This document shows positions 1 through 8,120 of a stretch of 64,000 nt of DNA, one piece after another. Both the position numbers and the translations under genes were made by a program. The notes under the pieces were generated by a model, which was not told the origin of the DNA, did not search any database, and was given only the letters and a program-made list of their open reading frames with translations. Within the stretch, counting starts at the first letter, position 1. Every line of letters begins with the position of its first letter. Location: positions 1 to 64,000 of IMG/VR virus record IMGVR_UViG_3300025898_000005. One strand, 5' to 3'. Source of the DNA: a virus.

Positions 1-14
1 ATAATAAAGGAGAC
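1..14. repeat. Terminal repeat, left copy
   Basis: ATAATAAAGGAGAC here matches ATAATAAAGGAGGGAC at 63985-64000 apart from two extra G. Joining base 64000 to base 15 keeps the replication gene in frame, so this is probably the overlap of a circular or terminally redundant genome. Confidence 0.6.
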
Positions 15-369
15 AAAAAAAACAGCGCCGGTCATCGAATTGGAATTCGACAAGAAAATCCCCTTTGAAAAATTTTGGACTACCTATGACAAAAAAGTGG
101 GCGACAAGAAAAAACTGATGCCGAAGTGGGATCAGTTCAGTCTGGAAACCCAGCAGGCGATCATGGCATATCTACCCGGCTATAAACTGGCCCAGCCGAA
201 CAAAAAATATCGTAAGGACCCGGCCACATTTTTTAACAATTCATCCTGGCAGGATGAACTAATTTTTTCAAACGATGCAGGAAAAACACATTTCGGAGGT
301 CATCAAAGCCCTACCGCTGGCGGACAAGATCCCACAAGAATCGAACGTGAAGGCATTGGAGAGTTATGA
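1..369 (+). CDS. Phage replication initiator, C-terminal part
   Basis: The frame is open from base 1, so this is a gene fragment; the first ATG inside it, at 40, is not a believable start. It encodes the basic aromatic block FEKFWTTYDKKVG and the later ATFFNNSSW motif, which I recognise as the conserved tail of Bacteroidota phage replication-initiation proteins (DUF1376-like N-terminus, linker, this C-terminal box). The matching N-terminal half is the open frame at 63510-64000. The 3' end overlaps the helicase-loader gene by 95 nt, a usual arrangement for a coupled initiator and loader pair. The function is inferred from family resemblance and from this neighbour. Confidence 0.75.
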   Translation: MIKETKKTAPVIELEFDKKIPFEKFWTTYDKKVGDKKKLMPKWDQFSLETQQAIMAYLPGYKLAQPNKKYRKDPATFFNNSSWQDELIFSNDAGKTHFGGHQSPTAGGQDPTRIEREGIGEL

Positions 370-1129
370 CCATATCACGCTGACGGAAGAGGAAACCGCC
401 GGCGCTCTCCTGGAAGCCAAAAGACGCAAACAGTTGATCCTGGATGAAGAGCGGCGCCGGGAAATGGAGGAAAGTAACCGCCGTTTCCTTTTCGGGAACT
501 GGGATGTTACCCTTACCCGAAATTACATGCTGGCCAGGGCGGAAAAGATATTCAAAGGGGCTTTCCGGGTGGATGCAGAGAATCAGGCTTTTGTCGAACT
601 GATGTGCCTATACTTCGCAAAGGACCCGATTTTCGTGGATGCTGCAGCCCAATGCGGCATAAAGGACCCCAGTCTGGAAAAAGGGTTATTGCTGGGCGGC
701 GCGGTCGGGGTAGGTAAAACCTGGTTGATGCAGTTGTTCTCCCGAAACCGCCGGCAGGTTTACTTCATCCGATCTGCGAAACTGATCGCCGATGCCTTTG
801 GTAAGGATGGCGAAGAAGGAATGGGCCCCTTCACTTTCCTGAACAAATTACCTGTGAATGACATGGATAATTTCTATCATCCGAATGCCGGGCTTTGTAT
901 CGATGATATCGGAACGGAGGAATTAAAAATCCATTACGGCAACCGTAAGAACGTGATCGGGGATCTTATCGAAAAACGGTATGAACTTGGGAATACCGGC
1001 ACCCTGCTGCACATGACCACTAATCTGACCATGGACCAAGTAAAGGAATTCTATGGGGTTCGGGTCGGTAGTCGGCTTCGGGAAACGATGAACATCATCC
1101 TACAAAAGGGAAGAGATAGAAGGAAGTAA
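275..1129 (+). CDS. DnaC-like helicase loader ATPase
   Basis: A protein of 284 aa with an AAA+ core like that of DnaC/IstB loaders. Walker A is GGAVGVGKT near residues 141-149 and Walker B is LCIDDIGTE near 208-216. The region around HMTTN (sensor 1) and the arginine-rich VGSRLRE near the C-terminus fit the same fold. The N-terminal 100 residues are charged and helical and would contact the replicative helicase or the initiator. The start at 275 lies inside the upstream initiator; no later in-frame ATG precedes the conserved region. Its predicted role is to load the host DnaB-type helicase at the phage origin, since no phage helicase of that class was seen. Confidence 0.88.
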   Translation: MQEKHISEVIKALPLADKIPQESNVKALESYDHITLTEEETAGALLEAKRRKQLILDEERRREMEESNRRFLFGNWDVTLTRNYMLARAEKIFKGAFRVDAENQAFVELMCLYFAKDPIFVDAAAQCGIKDPSLEKGLLLGGAVGVGKTWLMQLFSRNRRQVYFIRSAKLIADAFGKDGEEGMGPFTFLNKLPVNDMDNFYHPNAGLCIDDIGTEELKIHYGNRKNVIGDLIEKRYELGNTGTLLHMTTNLTMDQVKEFYGVRVGSRLRETMNIILQKGRDRRK

Positions 1130-1148
1130 ACTTTTAAAAATCAATCAA

Positions 1149-1529
1149 ATGTCAAAACCAATTAAAGTATCCATTGACCTGACCCTGCTGGGAGAAATCG
1201 CCAAAACAGGGCATTCGGCCATCAAAAGGGCGGGGAAGAATAATCATGCCTATGCCAGCATCGATGTATGGGTAAATGACCGGACGGACAATTATGGGAA
1301 TGATGTATCCATTACCCTGTCATCGACCAAAGCCGGCCGGGACAGTGGGGAAAAGAAGGTATACATCGGCAACGGGAAGAGCGGTGCCCAGAACAATGCG
1401 GCCAGCGGCTGGGGACAAACGAACAATCCGGCCCCGGCCCCAGGGCACAACAATGCCAATAATACCCCACCTGCTTGGCCACCGCAGGACTGGAATCCCA
1501 ATCAGGGTGATGAAGGCCTTCCATTTTAA
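1149..1529 (+). CDS. SSB-like DNA-binding protein with acidic tip
   Basis: A 126-aa protein 19 nt after the loader gene. Residues 1-75 look like a small beta-rich domain (IKVSIDLTLL, then YASIDVWVND). The rest is a Gly/Asn/Pro-rich disordered linker ending in DEGLPF. This architecture, compact domain plus low-complexity linker plus acidic tip ending in Pro-Phe, is that of bacterial and phage SSBs, whose tip docks repair and replication enzymes. The N-terminal domain is not a clear match to a classical OB-fold SSB, so it may be a phage-specific analogue. Its place beside the loader and a nuclease supports a role in replication or recombination. Confidence 0.6.
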   Translation: MSKPIKVSIDLTLLGEIAKTGHSAIKRAGKNNHAYASIDVWVNDRTDNYGNDVSITLSSTKAGRDSGEKKVYIGNGKSGAQNNAASGWGQTNNPAPAPGHNNANNTPPAWPPQDWNPNQGDEGLPF

Positions 1530-1601
1530 ATATGTTTAAAGGAAATTAGGAATTTTAAATAATGAATTGTACTTTTACGATATTCATAAATCGCCAGCCA
1601 T

Positions 1602-2096
1602 ATGAGATTTACCATTAAGGATCTTATGGCTATGAAGGATTCCGGCAAGATCAAAGGTTACATTGTGATCGGCGGCCGGGGTCATTCAAAGCAAGGTATG
1701 CTACCTGGCAGGGTGGTCGCAAAGGCCTGGAAGAACGCCGTCCATCCTCAAAAGACCTGGGTGTGCGAATTTTTGCTGGGTTGGTGCGGCCATCGATATG
1801 TTCGCCTATGGGAAGAATTCCGCTTTCATCCGACCCGGAAATGGCGTTTCGACTGGGCAATACCGGACCTGATGATCGCCATCGAATATGAAGGACTGGC
1901 TTTCAAAAAGACTGGTCACACGGAAAGCAAGGGGTATTCCGACAATACCGACAAGTACAACGAAGCCGCCGCCATGGGATGGACGGTTTTCCGCATTACA
2001 TACCTGAATTATGGAACAATAGAAAAAAGACTGAACGATTTCGAAAAACTTAAAAATCAATCAAATGTCACAAAAACCCTCCCGCCAGATCGGTAA
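1602..2096 (+). CDS. PD-(D/E)XK endonuclease, resolvase-like
   Basis: A 164-aa protein. The core RFDWAIPDLMIAIEYEG (residues about 83-99) gives the D...ExE spacing of a PD-(D/E)XK nuclease, followed by a basic His/Lys block (HTESKGYSDNTDKYN) and WTVFRITYL, which resembles the last strands of the fold. Phage relatives are often annotated as Holliday-junction resolvases or VSR/DUF559-like nucleases. It probably cuts branched DNA or prepares ends in replication. The start context tatATGAGATTT is usual for this genome. It overlaps the next gene by 32 nt. The exact substrate is not readable from the sequence. Confidence 0.7.
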   Translation: MRFTIKDLMAMKDSGKIKGYIVIGGRGHSKQGMLPGRVVAKAWKNAVHPQKTWVCEFLLGWCGHRYVRLWEEFRFHPTRKWRFDWAIPDLMIAIEYEGLAFKKTGHTESKGYSDNTDKYNEAAAMGWTVFRITYLNYGTIEKRLNDFEKLKNQSNVTKTLPPDR

Positions 2097-2370
2097 AGAA
2101 GAGGATCAGACCTTCTTTAAAGAAAATGCTGGCGATCACACCGTAAAAGAATGGTCTGACATTTTTGGGATCAGCATCGCCTTCATAAAGAAAAAGGGCG
2201 ATGAATGGCGCCTTACCTTCAAAAAGGCACCCCGAAAGGAATACGTCATGACGGCCCGCTATCCGGAGGGCCGGAAGTATGAAAAGACCATGGCGCCGGT
2301 GGCCCCGCAGCGCCCTCCCGCCGAATATTCCAATCATAGCCCTATGGGGGTTGCTGATAAACTTCGCTAA
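2065..2370 (+). CDS. Small protein of unknown function
   Basis: A 101-aa basic protein. Residues 20-50 (HTVKEWSDIFGISIAFIKKKGDEW) could form a helix-turn-helix-like pair of helices; the C-terminal third is Pro/Arg-rich and probably disordered. It overlaps the nuclease gene by 32 nt, with the usual leader aatcaaatgtc before the ATG. I do not recognise a family. A DNA-binding accessory role in the replication operon would fit but is only inferred from the neighbours. Confidence 0.5.
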   Translation: MSQKPSRQIGKEEDQTFFKENAGDHTVKEWSDIFGISIAFIKKKGDEWRLTFKKAPRKEYVMTARYPEGRKYEKTMAPVAPQRPPAEYSNHSPMGVADKLR

Positions 2371-2383
2371 AATCCTCAACCAT

Positions 2384-2605
2384 ATGCGTAAATACGATTT
2401 ACTGAAAGCCCTGTGGGCCATTCCCGGTAATCCTGTTGTTGCCCTGCTGGATGTAGTTGCCAATATGAAAGCCGACGATGGCGATGGCAGTTCCGCCGGC
2501 GTTTATGTGGACTACTCCGTCTTTCTGATGAAGGGCGAAAATGTCCCAGATGGTGCCCGGCCATGGATTTCTATTCAGTTCACCCCTGATCCCCCTGAAG
2601 CATGA
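2384..2605 (+). CDS. Small conserved-looking phage protein, unknown
   Basis: A 73-aa protein starting at ATG 2384 (context accatATGCGTAAA). An upstream ATG at 2279 would add an Arg/Trp/Pro-rich stretch read out of the neighbouring gene and is rejected. The sequence LLKALWAIPGNPVVALLDVV followed by an acidic DDGDG loop and a strand PWISIQF resembles small alpha/beta phage proteins of unknown role. Its stop overlaps the next start as ATGA, so translation is probably coupled. Confidence 0.5.
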   Translation: MRKYDLLKALWAIPGNPVVALLDVVANMKADDGDGSSAGVYVDYSVFLMKGENVPDGARPWISIQFTPDPPEA

Positions 2606-2937
2606 AAGTCATAAAATGGGTCAGTTGGGAAGAGGCCGAAAAGATGGAACCCAGCATCGACACGACGGGTGGTTATTTTGAAGATGGCATGCGGTGGCCG
2701 GATTATCGCTATCCTACGGAACTTTCCCGCCCCTATATCGATGCTCTTCGCGCCGAAATTATAGAAAAGAACATCCGATGGACTGGCGTTGAACATCAAA
2801 ATTTTCCGGTAGGAGTGCCAGTATTTGAAGACAATTCGGTTGCAACCTTCAGTTATCGGGGATGGGGTGATCTGCTGGCGGCTATCTGGGCCACCGAAGA
2901 GAATAAGGATTATAATTATATGGATTTTTATTGTTAA
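2602..2937 (+). CDS. Hypothetical protein
   Basis: A 111-aa protein that starts inside the preceding stop (ATGA). It is rich in Trp, Tyr and acidic residues (for example MRWPDYRYPTE and FSYRGWGDLLAAIW). It has no signal peptide, membrane segment or catalytic motif that I can identify. It is followed after 15 nt by a gene with a strong ribosome-binding site. Function unknown. Confidence 0.5.
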   Translation: MKVIKWVSWEEAEKMEPSIDTTGGYFEDGMRWPDYRYPTELSRPYIDALRAEIIEKNIRWTGVEHQNFPVGVPVFEDNSVATFSYRGWGDLLAAIWATEENKDYNYMDFYC

Positions 2938-2946
2938 AAAGGAGGA
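2938..2946 (+). promoter_or_regulatory. Strong Shine-Dalgarno before 2953
   Basis: AAAGGAGGA precedes ATG 2953 with about 7 nt spacing. Such a complete anti-16S match is uncommon in this window, where most starts follow A/T-rich leaders. Confidence 0.5.
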
Positions 2947-2952
2947 CTTTTA

Positions 2953-3351
2953 ATGATCAACCCCAAAGAATTTAGGATCGGCAATCTGGTCAACCATTAC
3001 CATCCTGGCCGGAAGATGATCCACATGATCTATCCGACCGTGGGGACCGTCACCCGCATAGACAAGAATGACATCACCATCGATCACGGTATCCCTGGCA
3101 AGCAATATAGGGCCGAACCCCTTCCGACAACTTTGGAAATATTGCCAAAATTAGGATTTGTGGAAAGTACCCTTTCTGCGAAGTGCCCTATTTATTATTT
3201 TGTAGATAAAGGATTTGTAATCATTAAATTAAGCGATGGATTCAGGTTGGACAGCCATTGTTTTCGTGTTTACCTTCCTTACGTCCACCAGCTGCAAAAC
3301 CTTTTTTTCGCCCTCACCGGTGACGAACTAAAATTTACACCATGTTCCTAA
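2953..3351 (+). CDS. Bacteroidota phage conserved protein, unknown
   Basis: A 132-aa protein with the pattern FRIGNLVNHYH at the N-terminus, a central PLPTTLEILPKLGF and the C-terminal YVHQLQNLFFALTGDEL. I recognise this layout as a widespread small protein of Bacteroidota phages and prophages that has no assigned activity. It probably forms a small beta-barrel with a helical tail. The last 10 nt overlap the next gene. The name is by resemblance only; no catalytic residues are evident. Confidence 0.6.
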   Translation: MINPKEFRIGNLVNHYHPGRKMIHMIYPTVGTVTRIDKNDITIDHGIPGKQYRAEPLPTTLEILPKLGFVESTLSAKCPIYYFVDKGFVIIKLSDGFRLDSHCFRVYLPYVHQLQNLFFALTGDELKFTPCS

Positions 3352-3668
3352 CGGACAAAATAACGGACCAGATTTTGGACATCCTGGGTTTTAATGAATA
3401 TTGGGACAAGGGTGGCACGACGTGTGATATCGGCTACCGTTTTATTGCATTGAATGATGAAGGTAATAGGGGATATAGGATTTGGATAGTTGGGGAACAG
3501 GAGGCCGGCAGTTATTGGGGATATGAAATAGAGGCGCGGCCGGGTCATTTTGCGACTTCAGATTTTGATCATATTGAAACGCTGGAAGATCTAATCAACG
3601 ATATAAAGATAAAATGCCCTGTGGATCAATTTAAAAAATTTATGGATTTGATAACTGAAAAATTATGA
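3342..3668 (+). CDS. Hypothetical protein
   Basis: A 108-aa acidic protein overlapping the preceding gene by 10 nt and the following ATPase gene by 4 nt. Alternating strands (YRFIALNDEG, YRIWIVG, YWGYEIEA) followed by a helix near the C-terminus suggest a small alpha/beta fold. The base composition is A/T-richer than its neighbours. I do not recognise a family. Confidence 0.5.
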   Translation: MFLTDKITDQILDILGFNEYWDKGGTTCDIGYRFIALNDEGNRGYRIWIVGEQEAGSYWGYEIEARPGHFATSDFDHIETLEDLINDIKIKCPVDQFKKFMDLITEKL

Positions 3669-5461
3669 ACTACTTCGATATCGGCACGGTAATGAACCGC
3701 CTCATTCTTTTGAAGACCCGGCTCCTGGTCACTGGCGGCAGCGGATCAGGAAAATCCTACCTTCTTCGAAAGATCATGGAAGAGAATAGCGGGCAGGTCC
3801 CCATGATCATCATGGACATCGAAGGGGAATTCGTCACCCTCCGGGAGGAATTCCCCTTCGCCCTGGTGGCGGTCAGTGACGGGGATCTTCCCCTTTCCGT
3901 CCAATACGCCGACATCCTGGCCCGGAAGATCATCGAAACCCGGCTTTCCGTTATCATCGATCTTTACGACCTCCTTTCCCACGAACGGGCCCAGTTTGTG
4001 GATAAGTTCCTGAAGGCACTGATGAACCTGCCGAAGACTTTATGGTTGGACACCCTGATCTTCATCGATGAAGCCCATTTATTTTGCCCCCAGACCGATA
4101 AGGCGCTGTCCGGGAACGCCGTCATTGATGTGATGACCCGGGGCCGGAAGCGGGGCCTTGCCGGCATCCTTTCCACCCAGCGACTGGCCAAGCTCCACAA
4201 GGATGCCGCCGCCGAATGCCAAAACAAGATGATCGGCAAAACCAGCCTGACGATGGATATGGAACGGTCTGCCGATGAACTGGGTCTGTCCCGTAAGGTC
4301 ATCGGCCCCATGCTGCGGGCCCTGCAACCTGGTCAATTCCTTGCCCATGGTCCTGCCTTCATCAATGAACTGGAACAGGAAACGGATGGGAAAATCGAAG
4401 TTACTCCCGTAAAGACCAGCCACGAAAAAAGGACCGGTGGGCAATCGATGCCGTCGACTCCCCCTTCTATTCGGGACATCCTGGCCAGCCTTCAGGACAT
4501 CCCCCAGGAAGCGGAAAAGGAATTGAAGACCGTTGAAGAACTACGGATTGAAGTTTCCAGTCTCCGGGAGCGGCTTAAAAAATGGGGCGCCGGAATCCCC
4601 CCGAATGATAAGGAAGCCGGCCTGATCACCCGATACCAGAACAATCTGGCGGCGATCAGCAAAGAACGGAACCGATATAAGGAGGACTGGCTCGTAACAC
4701 AGAAACAGTTGGTGGAATTGGCGGTGATCGTTGACAAACAGCGAAAGGTGATTATATCCATCCTGGATATTACCCGGGATCATCTGGGAGCGGAAAAAAG
4801 CAATGTTCACATTTATAACGGCAGTCCCGGCAATGTTTCCGATGCCGAATTTGAAAAATCCGTTGAATTCGAAATGCACCTGCAGGATGACGTTCATCCC
4901 GAACGCAATGGCAATTATCTGGCAAAGGAAACCAACCTGGGCCCCGGGAAGGCTCGGGTGGAATTGAAACCTATCGAAGGACCTGCCAAATTGGGCCGGT
5001 GTGAAAGGACCGTGCTTTCCTGGTTATCCGGGTTCGACCGCGCCTTCACAAAATACCAGATAGCCATGGCCACGGGATATTCCCAGACCTCCGGCGGTTT
5101 CAAGAATGCCCTGTCTATCCTGCGGACCGAACAATTGATCGAAGGCAAAGACCTGATCAAAGCCGTCAATGAAGATAAATTCGAAAATTATGGCATGATC
5201 CCGCTTATAAAAGGGAAAGTAACCGTCCATACCTACCGCAGCCGCCCGGGTCTTTGTGAACGGACTATCCTGGATTTCCTGGCCGATCATCCCAAAGTCC
5301 TTTACACTAAGGCAGAACTGGCTGAAATTACTGGTTATTCGGCTACTTCCGGGGGCTTTAAAAATGCCCTTTCAATATTGCATAGTCTGGAAATGGTTAA
5401 AAAGACAGCCATCGGCTTTGAAATTCATCCATCTTTGCCTATCAATAAAAAATCATCATGA
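3665..5461 (+). CDS. HerA/FtsK-like ATPase with tandem winged-helix tail
   Basis: A 598-aa protein. The N-terminal 240 residues form a P-loop ATPase: Walker A is GGSGSGKS at about 24-31, Walker B is TLIFIDEAHLF near 130, and a TRGRKRGLAGILSTQ segment follows that is typical of HerA-type hexameric DNA translocases. A coiled-coil region (about 280-370) follows. Two copies of a winged-helix-like unit end the protein, at about 446-498 and 530-582; each contains CERT(V/I)L and a GY-S-T-S-GGFKNALSIL motif. The protein probably pumps or remodels DNA, possibly with the nuclease at 1602. HerA in archaea and bacteria pairs with NurA-type nucleases, but no NurA was found here. Confidence 0.75.
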   Translation: MNYFDIGTVMNRLILLKTRLLVTGGSGSGKSYLLRKIMEENSGQVPMIIMDIEGEFVTLREEFPFALVAVSDGDLPLSVQYADILARKIIETRLSVIIDLYDLLSHERAQFVDKFLKALMNLPKTLWLDTLIFIDEAHLFCPQTDKALSGNAVIDVMTRGRKRGLAGILSTQRLAKLHKDAAAECQNKMIGKTSLTMDMERSADELGLSRKVIGPMLRALQPGQFLAHGPAFINELEQETDGKIEVTPVKTSHEKRTGGQSMPSTPPSIRDILASLQDIPQEAEKELKTVEELRIEVSSLRERLKKWGAGIPPNDKEAGLITRYQNNLAAISKERNRYKEDWLVTQKQLVELAVIVDKQRKVIISILDITRDHLGAEKSNVHIYNGSPGNVSDAEFEKSVEFEMHLQDDVHPERNGNYLAKETNLGPGKARVELKPIEGPAKLGRCERTVLSWLSGFDRAFTKYQIAMATGYSQTSGGFKNALSILRTEQLIEGKDLIKAVNEDKFENYGMIPLIKGKVTVHTYRSRPGLCERTILDFLADHPKVLYTKAELAEITGYSATSGGFKNALSILHSLEMVKKTAIGFEIHPSLPINKKSS

Positions 5462-6684
5462 AAACGAAAATTATCCTTTACCTCTTCTACAGCGTATTGG
5501 CCTTTCATTCATCCAATACCTTATATGTGACAGCCTTCGGAGCTACCGGCAACGGGATCACCGATGACACCAACGCCATCAATACCGCCCTGGCGGCCGC
5601 CGCCTCCCAGCAGAAAACCTTGGTCTTCCCGGCAGGTACCTACCTTTGCAACAAGGTGGATGGGTCCGGAAATATCCTTTCCTTCGCAGCTGGTGGCCTG
5701 ACCAGTCCCGCGATCGTCGGCCAGAACGCCATCATAAAAACCACTAAGGATTCTGCCTGCACCCAGCTTTATATCTACGCCTTTTCGGGCTGCAGCGGAC
5801 TGGCAATCAGTGGTATCTTCTTCCAGAATACCCACGGCAAGATCACGGGAATAACGGATGCCATCTTTATGACAGGGACTGGCGGCCAGTTGCTGACCAA
5901 CGTATATGTCCAAAACTGCCGCTTTGAAGGATTTAGTCAGGCAGTCGCTGGGCAGGGTATTACTGGATGGTATATTCAGAATAATACTTTCGGCGCCCCC
6001 CAGGGACATGATAACGGCCAGCAAACCACTGATCCCTGCGTTGGCATCTGGCTTTTCGATAATAGTAACGGAGTCTGCCGTTCAGTCTTCATCCAACGAA
6101 ACAAGGCCAGCGGATATACGGGCACCTTTCCAATGGCCTGCAAAAGACCGCTGGATGGCTTTGTCTATGGCAGCGGCTACGGCCTTCACATCGATCATAA
6201 TCAGACCGATTATTATTCCGAAGAGCATTTCATGATCAACCCCCAGACCGCGGCTACCGATTCCGTCACCAATATTTCCAATAATGAAATAAATTGCCGC
6301 CTGCCTGCGGGATCCCAGAATGACGACAATTCCCCGCATGTCATCAACTACGGCATCCGGGCGGATGTTTCCAATGCCTATATCGGCGGCAACAACATCA
6401 CCAGTTATACCTATGGCATCATGTTCCGCGGCATCGATTACCCCACCACCACTTTCACCAACCTGGAATATGATGGAAACCAGTTGTATGCTCCCACCGA
6501 CACGGTGGCATATTCCATTCAAAAGGCCATTACCATCACTGGCAGCACAGGCCACCCTGTAACGGGAATAAAGGTCCACGGTACAACCACCCGGTTTATT
6601 GATGCCCAGCCCATTGAACTGATCAATACGACCGGTGCCCAATCCTTCAGTAATAATTTCTATCCTTTCAATTTCATACAGTAA
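5458..6684 (+). CDS. Secreted right-handed beta-helix (pectate-lyase-like) protein
   Basis: A 408-aa protein starting in the ATPase stop (ATGA). A Sec signal peptide (MKTKIILYLFYSVLAFHSSN) leads into TAFGATGNGITDDTNAINTA, the standard opening of the pectate-lyase superfamily beta-helix used in phage tailspikes. Repeated rungs such as ISGIFFQN, YVQNCRFEGF, YIQNNTFG and ISNNEINC follow. It could be a polysaccharide depolymerase or tailspike. Its site among replication genes, far from the fibre region, and its export signal are odd and suggest an envelope or secreted role. The catalytic residues cannot be fixed by eye. Confidence 0.7.
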   Translation: MKTKIILYLFYSVLAFHSSNTLYVTAFGATGNGITDDTNAINTALAAAASQQKTLVFPAGTYLCNKVDGSGNILSFAAGGLTSPAIVGQNAIIKTTKDSACTQLYIYAFSGCSGLAISGIFFQNTHGKITGITDAIFMTGTGGQLLTNVYVQNCRFEGFSQAVAGQGITGWYIQNNTFGAPQGHDNGQQTTDPCVGIWLFDNSNGVCRSVFIQRNKASGYTGTFPMACKRPLDGFVYGSGYGLHIDHNQTDYYSEEHFMINPQTAATDSVTNISNNEINCRLPAGSQNDDNSPHVINYGIRADVSNAYIGGNNITSYTYGIMFRGIDYPTTTFTNLEYDGNQLYAPTDTVAYSIQKAITITGSTGHPVTGIKVHGTTTRFIDAQPIELINTTGAQSFSNNFYPFNFIQ

Positions 6685-6703
6685 TCAATTAAAAACCAAT
6701 CAT

Positions 6704-7675
6704 ATGTACGACAAATTAGATTACAAATCACAGAAAACATTCGCGGCGACCGGAAACAAAAATGGTCCCGCTTCAGATTTTGTATTCCCTTCCGAAGGGG
6801 CGGGCGATGAAGTTCTTCTTCTTCACAGAATTGTAAACTGCTGGGGAAATGCCTTATATCCGCTTCCCACGATGGTCGAATGGCTTACCGATTATGCGGC
6901 AAATTCCCAGACCGATGTGGAAAACTTCACCATTTCCATCATGCGGAAGCGGCTAAAGGAATTAAATGAAGCAAATCGCCATCTACGCCAGCAGAAAGAA
7001 GTTCTGATCCAGGAAAAGAATCATTGTGAAAAAATGCACAAGCTGGCCCTGGATAAGATAGAAGAGATCACCGAAGAACGGGATGCCGCCAGGGCGGACG
7101 TAAAAGCCTGGGAAGATAACTGGAACCGTGACAATGGAGCGCCGGACAATACCCGTGCGGTCATTAAAAACCTTCGTAATTCCATCAATGAGATAAAGGA
7201 CCGGCTGGCTTTATTGGAAAAAAAGCCGGTCGCCATAGTACAGATGGAAAAAATCCGTGACATTCAGCAGGAATCTTTCCTGGGCGCCGCCCAGCGCCAC
7301 CAAGCTGAAGAAGAAAAGCGGGAAGGACCCAACCTGGATTATCGGAGTCTCTACCACCAAGGCGTTCAGGATCTTTACATTTCAAAAAGCCTGCTGACCC
7401 AGTTGACGGAATCCAATGCTGCAGTCAGGAAAGGACTGGCTGAAGAAAAATTGATCAATTCCCGATATAATGCCAGAATTTCCAAATTGGAGGCAATTAT
7501 TTCGGAATTGGGATATGCCGCCGGTCTGCCATCCCCCGCTGCACAGATAATGACTTCCGACAGTATTGTGGAATTTCTTTTGCAAACCCTAAATAAATTA
7601 GCCCATGATGCTGGAAAAACTTCAAACACTGGAACGGCTGACGGAACGCGATCGGTTGATCCTGGAAAGGCATAG
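6704..7675 (+). CDS. Coiled-coil protein, unknown
   Basis: A 323-aa protein; the start is taken at ATG 6704 (aaaaccaatcatATGTACG), because the earlier ATG at 6635 lies in the previous gene. Residues 85-190 form a long charged coiled coil (LKELNEANRHLRQQKEVLI and similar). A second helical part, about 225-300, ends in a Ser/Thr/Gly-rich tail. No enzymatic motif is visible. It could be a scaffold or an adaptor. It overlaps the next small gene by 71 nt. Confidence 0.55.
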   Translation: MYDKLDYKSQKTFAATGNKNGPASDFVFPSEGAGDEVLLLHRIVNCWGNALYPLPTMVEWLTDYAANSQTDVENFTISIMRKRLKELNEANRHLRQQKEVLIQEKNHCEKMHKLALDKIEEITEERDAARADVKAWEDNWNRDNGAPDNTRAVIKNLRNSINEIKDRLALLEKKPVAIVQMEKIRDIQQESFLGAAQRHQAEEEKREGPNLDYRSLYHQGVQDLYISKSLLTQLTESNAAVRKGLAEEKLINSRYNARISKLEAIISELGYAAGLPSPAAQIMTSDSIVEFLLQTLNKLAHDAGKTSNTGTADGTRSVDPGKA

Positions 7676-7787
7676 GCTTATTGAAGAGCATCGGCAGGCC
7701 CTGATCTGCGAACAGGCCAAGATAAAACCCGGCGAACGCCCCCTGATCGTCACCATCGGCAACAAAGCATTTTTTAACTTCTTTTAA
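7605..7787 (+). CDS. Small helical protein
   Basis: A 60-aa protein overlapping the preceding gene by 71 nt in another frame. It is made of an amphipathic charged helix (EKLQTLERLTERDRLILERH) and a short beta-like C-terminal end (LIVTIGNKAFFNFF). It is placed directly before the lipoprotein gene with a 9-nt gap. It could be real, but dual coding with the end of the coiled-coil gene lowers confidence. Confidence 0.4.
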   Translation: MMLEKLQTLERLTERDRLILERHRLIEEHRQALICEQAKIKPGERPLIVTIGNKAFFNFF

Positions 7788-7796
7788 ATCAACTAA

Positions 7797-8120
7797 ATGA
7801 AAAAGATCATCCCGCTGCTGATCATCGCCTGCCTGGGTGCCTGCAAACGCCCACTAACCAATCATCAGCTATTTTGGAAATATCAGGACAGCACTAATAA
7901 ATATATGGCGCTGCAGATTGACATGCAGTGTTTTGAAATCGATGCCGTCATAGCCAATAAGCGGGATGATTATTTTTATTATGATCGGATGGCAACGATG
8001 GCAGGAGAAGAAGCAACCAGATATCAGGACAGCGTGGATAAATACTTCCAGGCTTTCGAACGAGATCAGGCGGCAACCTATCTACAACAACGCGCATTTT
8101 CTCACCAAAAACCAAAATAA
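7797..8120 (+). CDS. Small lipoprotein
   Basis: A 107-aa protein. The N-terminus MKKIIPLLIIACLGACKRP is a lipoprotein signal peptide with a lipobox ending at Cys16. The mature part is charged and helical, with Tyr- and Gln-rich segments, and is predicted to be periplasmic. Known roles of phage lipoproteins include superinfection exclusion, receptor blocking and outer spanins; none can be chosen here. It abuts the Acb2-like gene with no gap, so the two are probably co-translated. Confidence 0.6.
   Translation: MKKIIPLLIIACLGACKRPLTNHQLFWKYQDSTNKYMALQIDMQCFEIDAVIANKRDDYFYYDRMATMAGEEATRYQDSVDKYFQAFERDQAATYLQQRAFSHQKPK

Noticed and set aside
1276-1539. Alternative-frame ORF inside the SSB-like gene
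   Set aside because: It is Arg/Pro-rich shadow translation; the frame ending in DEGLPF is the convincing one.
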